A DNA stretch of 64,000 nt from G963675935 sp963675935 (lineage in GTDB: Bacteria > Planctomycetota > Planctomycetia > Pirellulales > Thermoguttaceae), in assembly GCA_963675935.2 (NCBI GenBank), contig CAXXPV010000008.1:372001-436000 (forward strand), given 5' to 3'. Under the pieces are notes generated by a model. It made no database searches and was not told where the DNA came from. It saw only the letters and a list, made by a program, of their open reading frames with translations. Positions within the stretch are counted from its first letter, which is position 1. Each line of letters starts with the position of its first letter. The position numbers were made by a program, and so were the translations under genes. This document shows positions 16,621-26,017 of the stretch, one piece after another.

Positions 16621-18405
16621 CTACGATTCCCGCACGCTGAATTCCAGCTTCCACCGCTTCTCGCTCGACGTGCCGACGCACCACAGCTCCATCACGCCAA
16701 GCTCCGTCAGCTTCGTGCGGAATCGAACCGGCACGTAAGGCTCGTCGATCGATTCGTCGGCCGGCAAAACGGCTTCGAGCGAGTCGGTCTCCAAAAGCTC
16801 GTCCGGCGTCCATGCGTTCAAGAGGTCGCCCGGCCGGTCGTTCTTGCGGATCGAAGAACTGAAGAACCGGAAGTGGGCGGGCTCGCCGACCACCAACCCG
16901 ATCTCGCCGGAGGGAACGTCGGACTCGGTGCCCTCCTCCATGCCGATCGGCGCGACGCACAACGCCCGAAGCGGCCGCGGGGCGCCGGGCACCGCAAGCC
17001 CCGATGTCTCGATGCCGACGTAATACGCCTGGGCCGTGCCGCCGCGAATTCGCACGCCGCCGCGCTGCTTCGTCCAACCGTAATACGCCGCGCCCCGAGC
17101 CACGGCGTGGTCCAAGTCGTGTTCGCCTTCGAGAAATTGCGGCGGCGGAGCGCCGTCGCCGTACCACTCGCCCAGCACGTCCAACAGGCGTCGCTGCAAC
17201 GCCCCGGCCTTGAAGACGCCCCCGTTGAACAGCACGCGCGTGGGACGCACCGGGCAGCCGGGCGCGTCGCCGTGGGCCGCGAGAAACGCCGCGACGTGCC
17301 GCGTGACGGCCGTGTCGGCCTCGAACGGAAGCCCGATCTCGCGGAAACCCGACACGCGCGAGCGAACCGGCTGATCGCTCGGCCCGCAATGCGGGAAAAA
17401 GCCGTCGACCAGCAGGTCGCTGACGGCCTGCCGCTCGACCTCGACCGAGACCGTGCCGCCGATCAACTTCCGACCGCGTCCGAGGACCGAAATGCCATGC
17501 GTCGCGGGTCCGCCGGATGTCAAAAGGGCCTCTTTCGCCGTGCGGCACGAATGCCACAACGCAACCGATTGCCACGGATCGAGTTGCACGCCCTTTTCGG
17601 CAAATCGGCCCGCGACGTAATGGGCCAACGCGAGGTCCATGTTGTCGCCGCCGACCAACAGATGGTTGCCCACCGCGATTCGCCGCAACGTCAATTCGCC
17701 ATGTTCTTCGGCCACTCCGACCAGCGTCAGGTCGGTCGTTCCACCGCCGACGTCGCAGACCAGCAACGTGTCGCCAACCGAAAGCGCCCGCCGCCAACGA
17801 TCGCCGATCGTGGCCAGCCAAGCGTAGACGGCCGCCTGCGGTTCTTCCAAAAGCACCAGATCGGCCGGCAAACCGGCGGCCATCGCTGCCTCGCGCGTCA
17901 GTTCGCGGGCGCTGGCGTCGAACGAGGCCGGCACGGTCAGAACGACGTGCTGCTCGGCCAGGGGCGCGTCAGGGTGAGCGGCTTCCCACGCATTGACAAT
18001 ATGCTCCAAATAGCGGCGTGTAGCCTCGACCGGCGAGACTTTTGGCACTTGATCCGGCGCGCCCCACGGCAAAATCGGCTTCCGCCGATCGACCCGGCTA
18101 TGACAGAGCCACGACTTGGCCGCCGCCACGGTTCGGTCGGGCATTTCGGCCGCCTGACGCCGGGCGAACTCGCCCGTGGCAAACTCATTGCCCGAGGCCC
18201 AAGGCAGATCGAACGCTCCGCCCGCGGCTTCGTGCGGCGTTCCCAAATAGAGAAAGCTCGGCAGCATGCTGCGCGATTCGGTCGTGCCCGCCGCGACAAG
18301 CTGCGGAATGGGCAGCAGGGCCAATTGCGGCTGCTCGGCATCCAGCGGCGCGTAGGCCAAAACGCTGTTCGTCGTGCCAAGGTCGATTCCAATAACGTAT
18401 TTCAC
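16621..18405 (-). CDS. Hsp70-family (YegD-like) ATPase, DUF2760 partner
   Basis: A 594-residue actin-fold ATPase. VIGIDLGTTNSVLAY is the phosphate-1 loop, CDVGGGTTDLTLVGV phosphate-2 and FNGGVFK the adenosine motif. The C-terminal part lacks the canonical DnaK substrate domain and lid, so it belongs to the short, divergent Hsp70-like group rather than DnaK proper. GTG at 18405 overlaps the DUF2760 stop (GTGA), showing coupling; this pairing recurs in many bacteria. Function is unproven, probably client-specific chaperoning. Confidence 0.88.
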   Translation of the reverse strand: MKYVIGIDLGTTNSVLAYAPLDAEQPQLALLPIPQLVAAGTTESRSMLPSFLYLGTPHEAAGGAFDLPWASGNEFATGEFARRQAAEMPDRTVAAAKSWLCHSRVDRRKPILPWGAPDQVPKVSPVEATRRYLEHIVNAWEAAHPDAPLAEQHVVLTVPASFDASARELTREAAMAAGLPADLVLLEEPQAAVYAWLATIGDRWRRALSVGDTLLVCDVGGGTTDLTLVGVAEEHGELTLRRIAVGNHLLVGGDNMDLALAHYVAGRFAEKGVQLDPWQSVALWHSCRTAKEALLTSGGPATHGISVLGRGRKLIGGTVSVEVERQAVSDLLVDGFFPHCGPSDQPVRSRVSGFREIGLPFEADTAVTRHVAAFLAAHGDAPGCPVRPTRVLFNGGVFKAGALQRRLLDVLGEWYGDGAPPPQFLEGEHDLDHAVARGAAYYGWTKQRGGVRIRGGTAQAYYVGIETSGLAVPGAPRPLRALCVAPIGMEEGTESDVPSGEIGLVVGEPAHFRFFSSSIRKNDRPGDLLNAWTPDELLETDSLEAVLPADESIDEPYVPVRFRTKLTELGVMELWCVGTSSEKRWKLEFSVRES

Positions 18406-18947
18406 GGCAACTCCACTTCCGCCGGGGCGACAATCTGCGCGGCTGCGGCACTGCCCGACCAACTGGGCAACTCGCAAACGGCCGCCTCCCAACCGGGATG
18501 CATCAAACGGCCGCGAAACGGCGGTTCGCCCGCGACATTGCCCGTCAAACGCCAGCGACCGGCGTCAAAACCGGCCGGCACTTCCACGTCTTTTCCCTCT
18601 TCATCGGCCACGGCGGGCCGCAACGCGAACATCCGCTTGAGGACGACGCCGCAATCGCGGTGAACGTCGCGGGCGACGGCCCCGATCTGCGCGTCGCTAT
18701 AGCCGGCCAGCGATTCCTGAATGAAATCGACAAACCGGGCCTCGCGTTGCAGAGCCGCCAGCAGCGTGACCGCTTCGCTGCGGGCCGGCGGCTTTTTCTC
18801 GATGGGAGTCGGCTTTTTCTGCGGCGCAGGCGGCGCGACTACCGCCGGCGTTTCTTTCGGCGTAAGAGCATTCGCGATGATCTCGGCAAACGCACGGTTG
18901 AACAGAATCAGGAAAAACAATCGGAAGGCAAGAAAAATTCTTCGCAT
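18402..18947 (-). CDS. DUF2760 domain protein, partner of the Hsp70-like ATPase
   Basis: 181 residues. One N-terminal hydrophobic segment (RRIFLAFRLFFLILFN) is followed by a Pro/Lys-rich linker and a soluble domain with LLAALQREARFVDFIQESLA and DVHRDCGVVLKRMF, characteristic of DUF2760. The family is nearly always next to an Hsp70-like gene, as here with a 4-base overlap. It may anchor or regulate the ATPase at the membrane; this is inference from context only. ATG 18947 is preferred; an ATG 5 codons upstream is also in frame. Confidence 0.85.
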   Translation of the reverse strand: MRRIFLAFRLFFLILFNRAFAEIIANALTPKETPAVVAPPAPQKKPTPIEKKPPARSEAVTLLAALQREARFVDFIQESLAGYSDAQIGAVARDVHRDCGVVLKRMFALRPAVADEEGKDVEVPAGFDAGRWRLTGNVAGEPPFRGRLMHPGWEAAVCELPSWSGSAAAAQIVAPAEVELP

Positions 18948-18958
18948 ATATTTGTTTT

Positions 18959-20167
18959 TTATTGGAGCAAATTTCGATACACCGCGGCCACGCCGGCGGC
19001 CATCGAGCGGTCGGAAAAACACTCGGCCTGCCGCTCGAACGCGCTTCGACGTAAAACCTCCCAATCATAACGACCTTCGACCACGTCGGCAATCGCTCCG
19101 GCCAGGGCGTTCGGATCGCCCGGCTCGGCCAACACTCCGTCGCGACCGTGGCGAATGGCCTCGGGCACGCCCGGCACACGGGTGGCCACCACCGGAAGGC
19201 CGGCCGCCATCGCCTCGAGCACGACCATCGGCAGCCCCTCGCCGAACAGGCTCGGCAGCGCCAGCAGGTCCATCCGGCTCAGTTCGGCGCCGACGTCGCG
19301 GGTGAATCCAGTCCAGGCGACTTGTTCGTTCAGATGGAGCCGATGGATCAGGGTGGCGATTTCCGCTTCGTATTTTGGCGACTCGAACGTCCCGACGGCC
19401 CGCAGCTTGACCGTAATCGCCCGATCGCGGAGCAGGGCCATCGCCTCCAACAGCGTTTCGATTCCCTTGCGCGGCCGGAACAGGGCGACCATGCCCAAGG
19501 TCCAAACGCCCGTCGGTTTTTGACGTTGCGGCAGCGCCGCGAGCGACGGCACGCCGTTCGGCACGACGGCGATTCGGCCGGCGTCGAATCCTTCGCCGGC
19601 GATGTGTTCGGCAATCGCTTGCGAAACGGCGATCACGCGCGACGCTCGGCGCAAAGAAAAGCGTTCGACCAGCCCGTTGATCCGATTCATCCAGGGCCGC
19701 ACGCTGTCGCGCGTCGCGGGGCTATGGGCATGGTAGATCATCGGCACGCCGGTCGCTCGCGACACGATGCCGGCGATCAACGCCGTGCGGACGGTGTGGG
19801 CATGCAACAGGCGATAGCCGCCTTGGCGAATGATTTTGGCCACGCGGCCGGCCGCCGACAGGTCGAATCGCGTTCGCATCGAAACGTCGAACAGCGGCGC
19901 GTCGCGCGACTCGCGCATCGCGTCGAAGGCGTCCAGCTTGACGCACGCGAACCCGACGCGAAACCCGAACTCCGGCAGACGCCGGGCCAGCAGGTCTTGC
20001 ACCCGCTCGGCGCCCGCGTAGTGTTCACCGTTGATCAAATGCAGCACGGGAATCGTCTCGACGGCTTGGCTCGGCGGCGCGGCGGGAGGCAAAGCGACGG
20101 TGATTGTGCCGCTTGCGGTTTCGCCTGGAGCGATTTCAGTCGGAGAAAATGCGGTTTCGTTGTTCAT
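18959..20167 (-). CDS. GT4-family glycosyltransferase
   Basis: A 402-residue GT-B enzyme. VLHLINGEHYAGAERVQDLL is the acceptor-side N-terminal motif and GEGLPMVVLEAMAAGLPVVAT near residue 320 is the EX7E nucleotide-sugar motif of family GT4. It adds a sugar to a growing glycan at the cytoplasmic face. It follows the sugar-phosphate transferase gene at 20302 on the same strand, so both probably build an exopolysaccharide. The first 40 residues are Pro/Thr-rich and may be a non-conserved extension; a hairpin repeat separates the two genes. Confidence 0.9.
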   Translation of the reverse strand: MNNETAFSPTEIAPGETASGTITVALPPAAPPSQAVETIPVLHLINGEHYAGAERVQDLLARRLPEFGFRVGFACVKLDAFDAMRESRDAPLFDVSMRTRFDLSAAGRVAKIIRQGGYRLLHAHTVRTALIAGIVSRATGVPMIYHAHSPATRDSVRPWMNRINGLVERFSLRRASRVIAVSQAIAEHIAGEGFDAGRIAVVPNGVPSLAALPQRQKPTGVWTLGMVALFRPRKGIETLLEAMALLRDRAITVKLRAVGTFESPKYEAEIATLIHRLHLNEQVAWTGFTRDVGAELSRMDLLALPSLFGEGLPMVVLEAMAAGLPVVATRVPGVPEAIRHGRDGVLAEPGDPNALAGAIADVVEGRYDWEVLRRSAFERQAECFSDRSMAAGVAAVYRNLLQ

Positions 20168-20223
20168 TGTCGATGATTCTCAGGAAAACGATGTTTTGCG
20201 AGCGACGATCTATGAGTGGGCCA

Positions 20224-20299
20224 ATAGCCGGGGGCCAACGGCCCGCGGAGGGCAATCGTCAATTCAAGTACATTCTGCGGGCCGTTGGCCCCCGGCTAT
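20224..20299. repeat. Palindromic repeat with perfect 23-bp arms
   Basis: Arms at 20224-20246 and 20277-20299 are exact inverse complements, core GGGGGCCAACGGCCC. It sits 2 bases beyond the stop of the sugar-phosphate transferase gene (minus strand), a position suited to transcript ending or stabilising. Related palindromes: 30773-30850 and a half copy at 3981-4004. Confidence 0.9.
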
Positions 20300-20301
20300 C
20301 T

Positions 20302-21708
20302 TCAATACGCATTTTTGCACGAAAGCACGACCCAAGCCGTTTGGAACAGGATTTTCACGTCGAGCCAAAGCGACCACTCGCGGATGTAGCGGTGATCGAA
20401 CTCGATGCGTTTTTCCATTTTTTCGGGCGTGTCGGTTTCGCCGCGCCAGCCGTTGACCTGGGCCAAGCCGGTGATGCCCGGCTTCACCTTGTGCCGAAGC
20501 ATGTAGCCGCCGATTTGCGAGCGGAACTCCTCGTTTTGGGCCGTGGCGTGCGGGCGAGGCCCGACCAGCGACATCGAGCCGTCCAGCACGTTGAACAACT
20601 GCGGCAGTTCATCGAGCGAGTATTTTCGGAGAATCGCGCCCAGCCAGGTTACGCGAGGGTCGCCGCGCGTCGCCTGCACGGCCCGCGCGCCATCCTCGCA
20701 GACGGTCATCGTGCGAAATTTCCAAATAAAAATATCTTCTCCGTCGAGTCCGTATCGCCGCTGTCGAAAGAACGCGGGACCGGAAGAGGTGAGTCGAACG
20801 GCCAGGGCGATTGCGATCATCGGCACGGCGGCCAACAGCAAAGCCAGCCCGCCGAAAACAATGTCGGCAGCTCTCTTCATCAGCCCGTCGATGCCGTAGA
20901 TCGGATTCTCGAACACGCTGACCACCGGCAGGCCGAGGATGTCGGTCCAGCGCGAGTAGAGCAATTGGAACACGAAGAAATCGGGCACGAGATAGACCGA
21001 GGCCGTGGTGTCGCCAAGTCGGTGGAGCAGCTCTCGGATGCGCTGCTCGGCCCGCATCGGGAAAACGATGAAAATGCGATCGACGTCCCCCGATCGCGCC
21101 TTTTGGATCAGATCGTCAATCGTTCCCACGCGGCGGCCGAAGTCGGCGGGAATTTCGGGCGTCCGCTGTTCGGGCCGATCGTCGAAAAAGCCGGCCATGG
21201 CCAACCCCAATTCGGGCGACGCCTCGATGTTCCGCGCCAATTGGAATCCCAACTCGTTGATGCCGACGATGGCGTACTTCTGCGTGTTGTAGCCCAGCGA
21301 ACGCCTGGCCCGCTGAATCCAACGGGTGAGGATTCGACCGGCGACGATCAACACCGGCGTGACAAAGAGCCACGCAAATGTTGAGATGCGAGAAAATTCC
21401 GCGCTGTGCTTTAGCATGAACGCGAGGACAACCAACACGGTCCAGGTGCATCCCCAACACGCCAGAATGCCGAGGGCCTCGCGATGCTCCGAAACGCCGT
21501 ACCAATTCCGATACATGTCGGCGATTTCGGCCAGAAGATAATAGACGATAATCGCCACGGCCGCGGCGATGATGTAATGATCCAGGCTGGCTGCCAGTCC
21601 GCTTTGGATGGAAATCAACAGGCCGACCGCGATACCGAATGCATCGATAAGATGATACCACACCCCCAGCGTTGACCATGTTCGATGGATGCGGTTTAGT
21701 GGCGACAT
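20302..21708 (-). CDS. Exopolysaccharide polyprenyl-phosphate sugar phosphotransferase (WcaJ-like)
   Basis: 468 residues in the usual three parts: four or five N-terminal membrane helices, a Rossmann-like middle domain (YAIVGINELGFQLARNIE near 150) and a C-terminal bacterial sugar-transferase domain with KRAADIVFGG, WKFRTM, SLDELPQLFNVLDG, SLVGPRPHA and KPGITGLAQVNGW. It transfers a hexose-1-phosphate to undecaprenyl phosphate at the inner membrane, the first step of exopolysaccharide or capsule synthesis. The glycosyltransferase at 18959 follows. No flippase or polymerase gene is present, so other glycan genes must lie elsewhere. Confidence 0.94.
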   Translation of the reverse strand: MSPLNRIHRTWSTLGVWYHLIDAFGIAVGLLISIQSGLAASLDHYIIAAAVAIIVYYLLAEIADMYRNWYGVSEHREALGILACWGCTWTVLVVLAFMLKHSAEFSRISTFAWLFVTPVLIVAGRILTRWIQRARRSLGYNTQKYAIVGINELGFQLARNIEASPELGLAMAGFFDDRPEQRTPEIPADFGRRVGTIDDLIQKARSGDVDRIFIVFPMRAEQRIRELLHRLGDTTASVYLVPDFFVFQLLYSRWTDILGLPVVSVFENPIYGIDGLMKRAADIVFGGLALLLAAVPMIAIALAVRLTSSGPAFFRQRRYGLDGEDIFIWKFRTMTVCEDGARAVQATRGDPRVTWLGAILRKYSLDELPQLFNVLDGSMSLVGPRPHATAQNEEFRSQIGGYMLRHKVKPGITGLAQVNGWRGETDTPEKMEKRIEFDHRYIREWSLWLDVKILFQTAWVVLSCKNAY

Positions 21709-21861
21709 AATTGGTTTCCACGGAATCTCTTCAACTATAGGTCATGTCACCGCAACCGGAATATCCTATCTTGCTCAATTTATCAAGTGTTACAAATGTT
21801 AAGACGATACTGGTAACGATGGGATAATTGGGGCATTCGGCTTAATCTAGGAAGTACTACA

Positions 21862-23277
21862 ATGAGGAAGCCCCTATTTCTGGTGGCAGCGCTATTGTTG
21901 TGTACGCCTGCCGCTCTGTTAGCCCAAATGCCAGCTCCTGCCCCGAGCGATCTGCCGGAAGACGTTGCCGGCCGCATGAGCCGGTTGGAGGCCGAGACGC
22001 AGGCGTTGCGGGCGGAAGTGCAACGGTTAAACGACAACCTGGTTCGACTTCCCGCGGTCGAGGCGACGCCGACGGGGACGGCGACTCCCGCGGCCAATTC
22101 CGCCGCATTGCCTCAACAAGACGCCGGGCAAGGCGACAGCTACACCTTGGATGAGCTTCGCGGCGAGATGAAAAAGTATGCTTGGCGGAAGGGCGACTTC
22201 GGCATCGTCCCCTACGGCATTCTCTGGGGCAACTCGGTCTATTCGACCCAGCGGACCTCGCCCGGCTCCTATACGATGTTCGTGCAGTCGGCCAGTGTGC
22301 AGGACGAAGGCGAATTCCTCATTGATGGGCGAAACACCCGGCTGGGAACCGACATTTCCGGCCCGCAGATTGACTGGTTCGGCGGTATGCAAACCGGCGG
22401 CAAGATCGAGGTCGATTTCCAGAACAGCGTTTTATCGACCGAGAACAAGGCGACCATTTTGCTGCGTCACGCTTACGTGGAAACGAAAAACGATGAATAT
22501 CGTCTCCTGATCGGGCAAACATGGGACGTGATCTCTCCATTGAATCCCGGCATGTTGCTCTATTCGATCGGTTGGGACGCCGGCAACATCGGCTACCGCA
22601 GGGCTCAGATCCGCGGCGATCGATTCTTGGCCTTTTCCGACACTTCGCTCGTCACGCTGCAAACCTCGATCAACCAGCAGGTGTTCGAGGACAGCTCGTC
22701 GAACAATAAGGGCGAGCCGTCGAATTGGCCCATCGTCGAGGGCCGCGTCGGCTGGACCATTGGCCAGCGAGGCAAGGATTGCCGGCCCATTATCGTCGGC
22801 GTTTCCGGCCACATCGGCGAAGAGGAATTCGACATCGTCGGCGACCGGCAAAACAACCGCCGCCGCACGTGGTCGGGCAACGTCGATCTCCGCGTGCCGA
22901 TTACCCAGCGGCTCGGCGTCCAGGGCGAGTGTTTCGTCGGCGAAAACCTCGGCGCCTTCCTCGGCGGCATCGGCCAGGGCATCGACTTGACCACCCTCGA
23001 TCCCATCCGGTCGGCCGGCGGCTGGTTCGAGGTTTGGTACGACTGGACTCCGAGGTTCCACAGCCACGTCGGCTACTCGGTCGATAATCCGGACAACAAC
23101 GACGTCGTCACGGCCGGCGAAAAAACCTACAACCAGTTCTATTACGGCAATCTGGTATACGATCTGACCCCCAACTGCCTGATGGGCATTGAAGTCAGTT
23201 CGTGGAAGACGCTTTACGTCGACGAGCTGCCGGGCGATTCGGTCCGCAGCGAGTTTGTCGTGAAGTATTCGTTCTAA
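21862..23277 (+). CDS. Outer-membrane porin-like beta-barrel protein
   Basis: A 471-residue exported protein. The signal peptide is MRKPLFLVAALLLCTPAALLA. Residues 30-60 form a coiled coil (MSRLEAETQALRAEVQRLND), then an alternating hydrophobic/aromatic beta-strand pattern runs to the end and closes with Phe (VVKYSF), the usual outer-membrane barrel signature. It resembles DcaP-type trimeric porins, which also have an N-terminal coiled coil. It would admit small solutes across the outer membrane. It is monocistronic, with a 150-bp upstream gap and a long hairpin downstream at 23309. Confidence 0.85.
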   Translation: MRKPLFLVAALLLCTPAALLAQMPAPAPSDLPEDVAGRMSRLEAETQALRAEVQRLNDNLVRLPAVEATPTGTATPAANSAALPQQDAGQGDSYTLDELRGEMKKYAWRKGDFGIVPYGILWGNSVYSTQRTSPGSYTMFVQSASVQDEGEFLIDGRNTRLGTDISGPQIDWFGGMQTGGKIEVDFQNSVLSTENKATILLRHAYVETKNDEYRLLIGQTWDVISPLNPGMLLYSIGWDAGNIGYRRAQIRGDRFLAFSDTSLVTLQTSINQQVFEDSSSNNKGEPSNWPIVEGRVGWTIGQRGKDCRPIIVGVSGHIGEEEFDIVGDRQNNRRRTWSGNVDLRVPITQRLGVQGECFVGENLGAFLGGIGQGIDLTTLDPIRSAGGWFEVWYDWTPRFHSHVGYSVDNPDNNDVVTAGEKTYNQFYYGNLVYDLTPNCLMGIEVSSWKTLYVDELPGDSVRSEFVVKYSF

Positions 23278-23308
23278 CCCGGATGATTTAAGAATTTGGG
23301 GAATTCTT

Positions 23309-23368
23309 GGGCCTCCTGGAGCATCCAAGTTGTTGAACAAAAGCAACTTGTCCGCTCCACGGAGGCCC
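23309..23368. terminator. Long three-part hairpin after the porin gene
   Basis: GGGCCTCC/GGAGGCCC, GGAGC/GCTCC and CAAGTTG/CAACTTG nest to form one roughly 60-base stem. No T-run follows, so it may be a bidirectional stop or an mRNA 3'-end stabiliser between the convergent porin and TPR genes. A tandem CAGCTTGGCTGTTGT pair follows at about 23383-23412. Confidence 0.7.
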
Positions 23369-23430
23369 AGAGGTGATTATACAGTCAGCTTGGCTGTTGT
23401 CAGCTTGGCTGTTGTCGTTCGATTCGAGCC

Positions 23431-25056
23431 TTACTTCTTCGCAGCCGGCTCCTCCGAGAGCAACTCGCGGGTGGGCTTCTTCGCCTTGTAATTCTCCAAC
23501 TCCTTTTTCAAGGCATCCTCGGTCTCCTTGTCTTTCTCCTTGACGCCAAGTTCGACGGCCTTGTTCGACCACTTGATGGCCGCGTCGAAATCGCCCGTCT
23601 CGGCGTAGGCGGCCGCCAACGTGCTGAGAATGTGGGCGGCTTTCCACTCGGTCAACTCGCACGCCTCGGTGGCGAGTTTGATCGCCCGGCGGCCGTCGCG
23701 CAGCTTGTCGTCGGGCGAAGTGGCCAGGAGCCAGGCGAGATTGTTGAGGACGCCGTCGTCCTTAGGTTGAAGCTTGAATGCCTTCTCGTAGTCGGCCAGC
23801 GCTTCGGCCTGTCGGCCGGTGTTCAAGTAGGCGTCGCCGCGGCCGCGCCAGGCCTTCCACTCGTTCGGCTCCAGGGCCAAGAGCTTGGTGAAAATTTCGA
23901 CCGCGCGGGCCGACTTCTTCTTCGCGCTGTAGAGCATGCCCAACTGGAGCAACGACAGCGTATCCTTCGGTTCGAGCTTGACGAGCTTTTCCAAGTCCGC
24001 CAGGGCCAAGTCAAGCTGTTCGTTTTCGGCCAGCAGCAACGCGCGGGTTCGGATGACCAGCGGCTCGTCGGGCTTCAGCCGCATCGCCTCGTCGGCGTCG
24101 GCCAGGGCCTTTTGTTTGTCGCCCTTTTCCTGGTACACGCCCGCTCGGTGCAACAGCACCACCACGTTGCCGGGATCCATCTTCAGGGCCTTGTTCAGGT
24201 CGTCGATTGCGGCGTCGAACTTCTGTTGCTGTGTATGAATCTTCGCACGTTGCATGAACGGGGCCAGCGAATCGGGGCTGATCGCCTGGACCTTGTCGAG
24301 AGCTGCCAGGGCCTCGTCGAACCGCTTCAGCCGAGCCAGCACGATGGCGCGGGCCTCGTGGGTCGGGCCGTTGTCGGGCTCCAACGCGATCGCCCGATCG
24401 AGATCGGCCAACGCGGCATCCGGCTTGTCCATGTCGGCCAGTGCCAGTCCGCGGGCGCGGACCATGGCGGCGTTGTTGGGCAGCAGACGGACGGCTTCGT
24501 CGAGATCGGCCCGCTTTTTCTCCGGAGATTCCAGCAGGGCCGCCCGCAATAAAAACGCCTTGGCTTTTGTTTCGACGTCGCCGGCGCCGAATTCGATTGC
24601 TTTGTCGAGCGAGGCGACGACCTCCTTCGAGTCCTTTCCGCCCGGCAGCGCGTTCAACTGGGCCAACAGCAGGTGCGTCTGGGCTTGGTTGGGGTCCAAC
24701 TTGAGCGACTTCTCGACATCGGCGACCGCCGCCCGGCGTCGCTGGCGAAAATCCTCGATGGAGGAGACGTTGGCGAATATCTGCCGAGTCGCTTCCTGGG
24801 CGCGTTGGAGGAGCGTCGAGGTCAGAAGCCGCTTGGCGAACTCCGTGCCCGTCTCGTCAAGCCCTTTTTTCATGGCGGATTCGGTGAGGCGAACGATTTC
24901 GGCGAGGTCGTCGAGCGTCGGCGACTGGGCGGCCAGTTTGGCCTCGGTGGCTTTGTCCAAATCCTCTTGTCCCGCGCCGGCGGCCCAAGCCGTGTCGGCG
25001 GCCATCGCGGCCGCGAGAAGAATGAACGGCAGCAACACGCGCATTCGCTTGAACAT
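23431..25056 (-). CDS. Secreted TPR-repeat protein
   Basis: 541 residues. The signal peptide MFKRMRVLLPFILLAAAMAA is cleaved near TAWA. About ten TPR units follow (repeats such as PDAALADLDRAIALEPDNGP and FDAAIDDLNKALKMDPGN), so it is a periplasmic or envelope scaffold for protein binding. It ends in a Lys/Glu-rich tail. AGGAG is 8 bases before ATG 25056, so the longer in-frame extension is not used. No operon partner is evident. Precise role unknown. Confidence 0.85.
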   Translation of the reverse strand: MFKRMRVLLPFILLAAAMAADTAWAAGAGQEDLDKATEAKLAAQSPTLDDLAEIVRLTESAMKKGLDETGTEFAKRLLTSTLLQRAQEATRQIFANVSSIEDFRQRRRAAVADVEKSLKLDPNQAQTHLLLAQLNALPGGKDSKEVVASLDKAIEFGAGDVETKAKAFLLRAALLESPEKKRADLDEAVRLLPNNAAMVRARGLALADMDKPDAALADLDRAIALEPDNGPTHEARAIVLARLKRFDEALAALDKVQAISPDSLAPFMQRAKIHTQQQKFDAAIDDLNKALKMDPGNVVVLLHRAGVYQEKGDKQKALADADEAMRLKPDEPLVIRTRALLLAENEQLDLALADLEKLVKLEPKDTLSLLQLGMLYSAKKKSARAVEIFTKLLALEPNEWKAWRGRGDAYLNTGRQAEALADYEKAFKLQPKDDGVLNNLAWLLATSPDDKLRDGRRAIKLATEACELTEWKAAHILSTLAAAYAETGDFDAAIKWSNKAVELGVKEKDKETEDALKKELENYKAKKPTRELLSEEPAAKK

Positions 25057-25265
25057 GGAAGATTCTCCTGATTGATGAACTTCTGAAAATAATGCGACTT
25101 CGTAGGTTAAGGCTAATGACAGCACATCTGTGCCAATAGGACATAAAGACTCATGGGACATATACCTCCTATTCGTCTCATCAGTCCTATTGGAATTGGG
25201 CCTATAGACGATGCATTAGCCGAACACGGCTGCGCCGCGGCAGGCTGAAGCACAATCCGCCCGCT

Positions 25266-25973
25266 TCACAAAATCGTCTCCTCCGCCTCGACAATCGCCT
25301 CATGCGCCTCGGCGGCGCAGGTTGCCTGATGCAAGGCATCGAGAAAACCGGGCGACGTGAGAATTCTGCTCAACCGGGCTAAAACGCGCAAATGCCCCCG
25401 GTCTTCCGTCGAACAAATCAAAAAAAACACGTTGGTCAACGTCCCTTCGCCGCCGAAAGGAATGCCGCTGCTCGTGCAACCCAACGCCAGAAATGCTTGG
25501 CCGAGAATTTTCGCCATCGGTCGGCGCGGGTGCAACAGCGCCACGCCGTTTTCCAACGCCGTGCTGTGCATGTCTTCGCGAGCCTTCACCGCTTCGGCCA
25601 TCTCCTTGGCATCCCATAGCCAGCCGGTTTGTGCGGCCAATTCCACCATCGAGTCGATCACCGAATTGCGAGTTCTCGCCAAAAGCGGCATCGCAATGGC
25701 CTCGACCGGCAACATCTCGGCGATGCAAACGTCTTGTTCCTCGCTGACAGGGGCCGATTGCTGCAAAACGGCCTCGACCTCGATCAATTCCGTTTCGTCC
25801 GACGCCCCGATGCGGCGCTCGAACCAGTGATGGATGTCGGGCTTGGAGAATCGCCACTCGCCGCCGATCTTTCGACCCGGCAGATGGCCGCGTTCCGCCA
25901 TTTTCGCCACTTGCTGCGGCGTAATGTGCAGATAGCGGGCCAACGTATGGATGTCAAAATCACTGTAAGGCAT
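25266..25973 (-). CDS. HTH (excisionase-like) plus PTS EIIA domain regulator
   Basis: 235 residues. Residues 1-60 match a MerR/excisionase-type winged helix (LARYLHITPQQVAKMAERGH and GRKIGGEWRFSKPDIHHWF). Residues 80-235 form a PTS EIIA-Ntr/fructose-type domain with the His in GVALLHPRRP and VFFLICSTEDRGHL. The His would accept phosphate from HPr/NPr, linking phosphotransferase state to DNA binding. No EI, HPr or sugar permease gene is nearby. A ROK kinase gene lies just downstream in transcription order on the opposite side of a 44-bp gap. Targets unknown. Confidence 0.85.
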   Translation of the reverse strand: MPYSDFDIHTLARYLHITPQQVAKMAERGHLPGRKIGGEWRFSKPDIHHWFERRIGASDETELIEVEAVLQQSAPVSEEQDVCIAEMLPVEAIAMPLLARTRNSVIDSMVELAAQTGWLWDAKEMAEAVKAREDMHSTALENGVALLHPRRPMAKILGQAFLALGCTSSGIPFGGEGTLTNVFFLICSTEDRGHLRVLARLSRILTSPGFLDALHQATCAAEAHEAIVEAEETIL

Positions 25974-26017
25974 GACAATCGGCGACAGGAGTCGCCTCCT
26001 ACAATTCTACAGGTCCC

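Noticed and set aside
12824..17821. A continuous 1665-codon minus-strand open frame
   Set aside because: Only 12824-16108 matches a protein family. The upstream part lies in another frame over the BlaI and Hsp70 genes and is an effect of high G+C.
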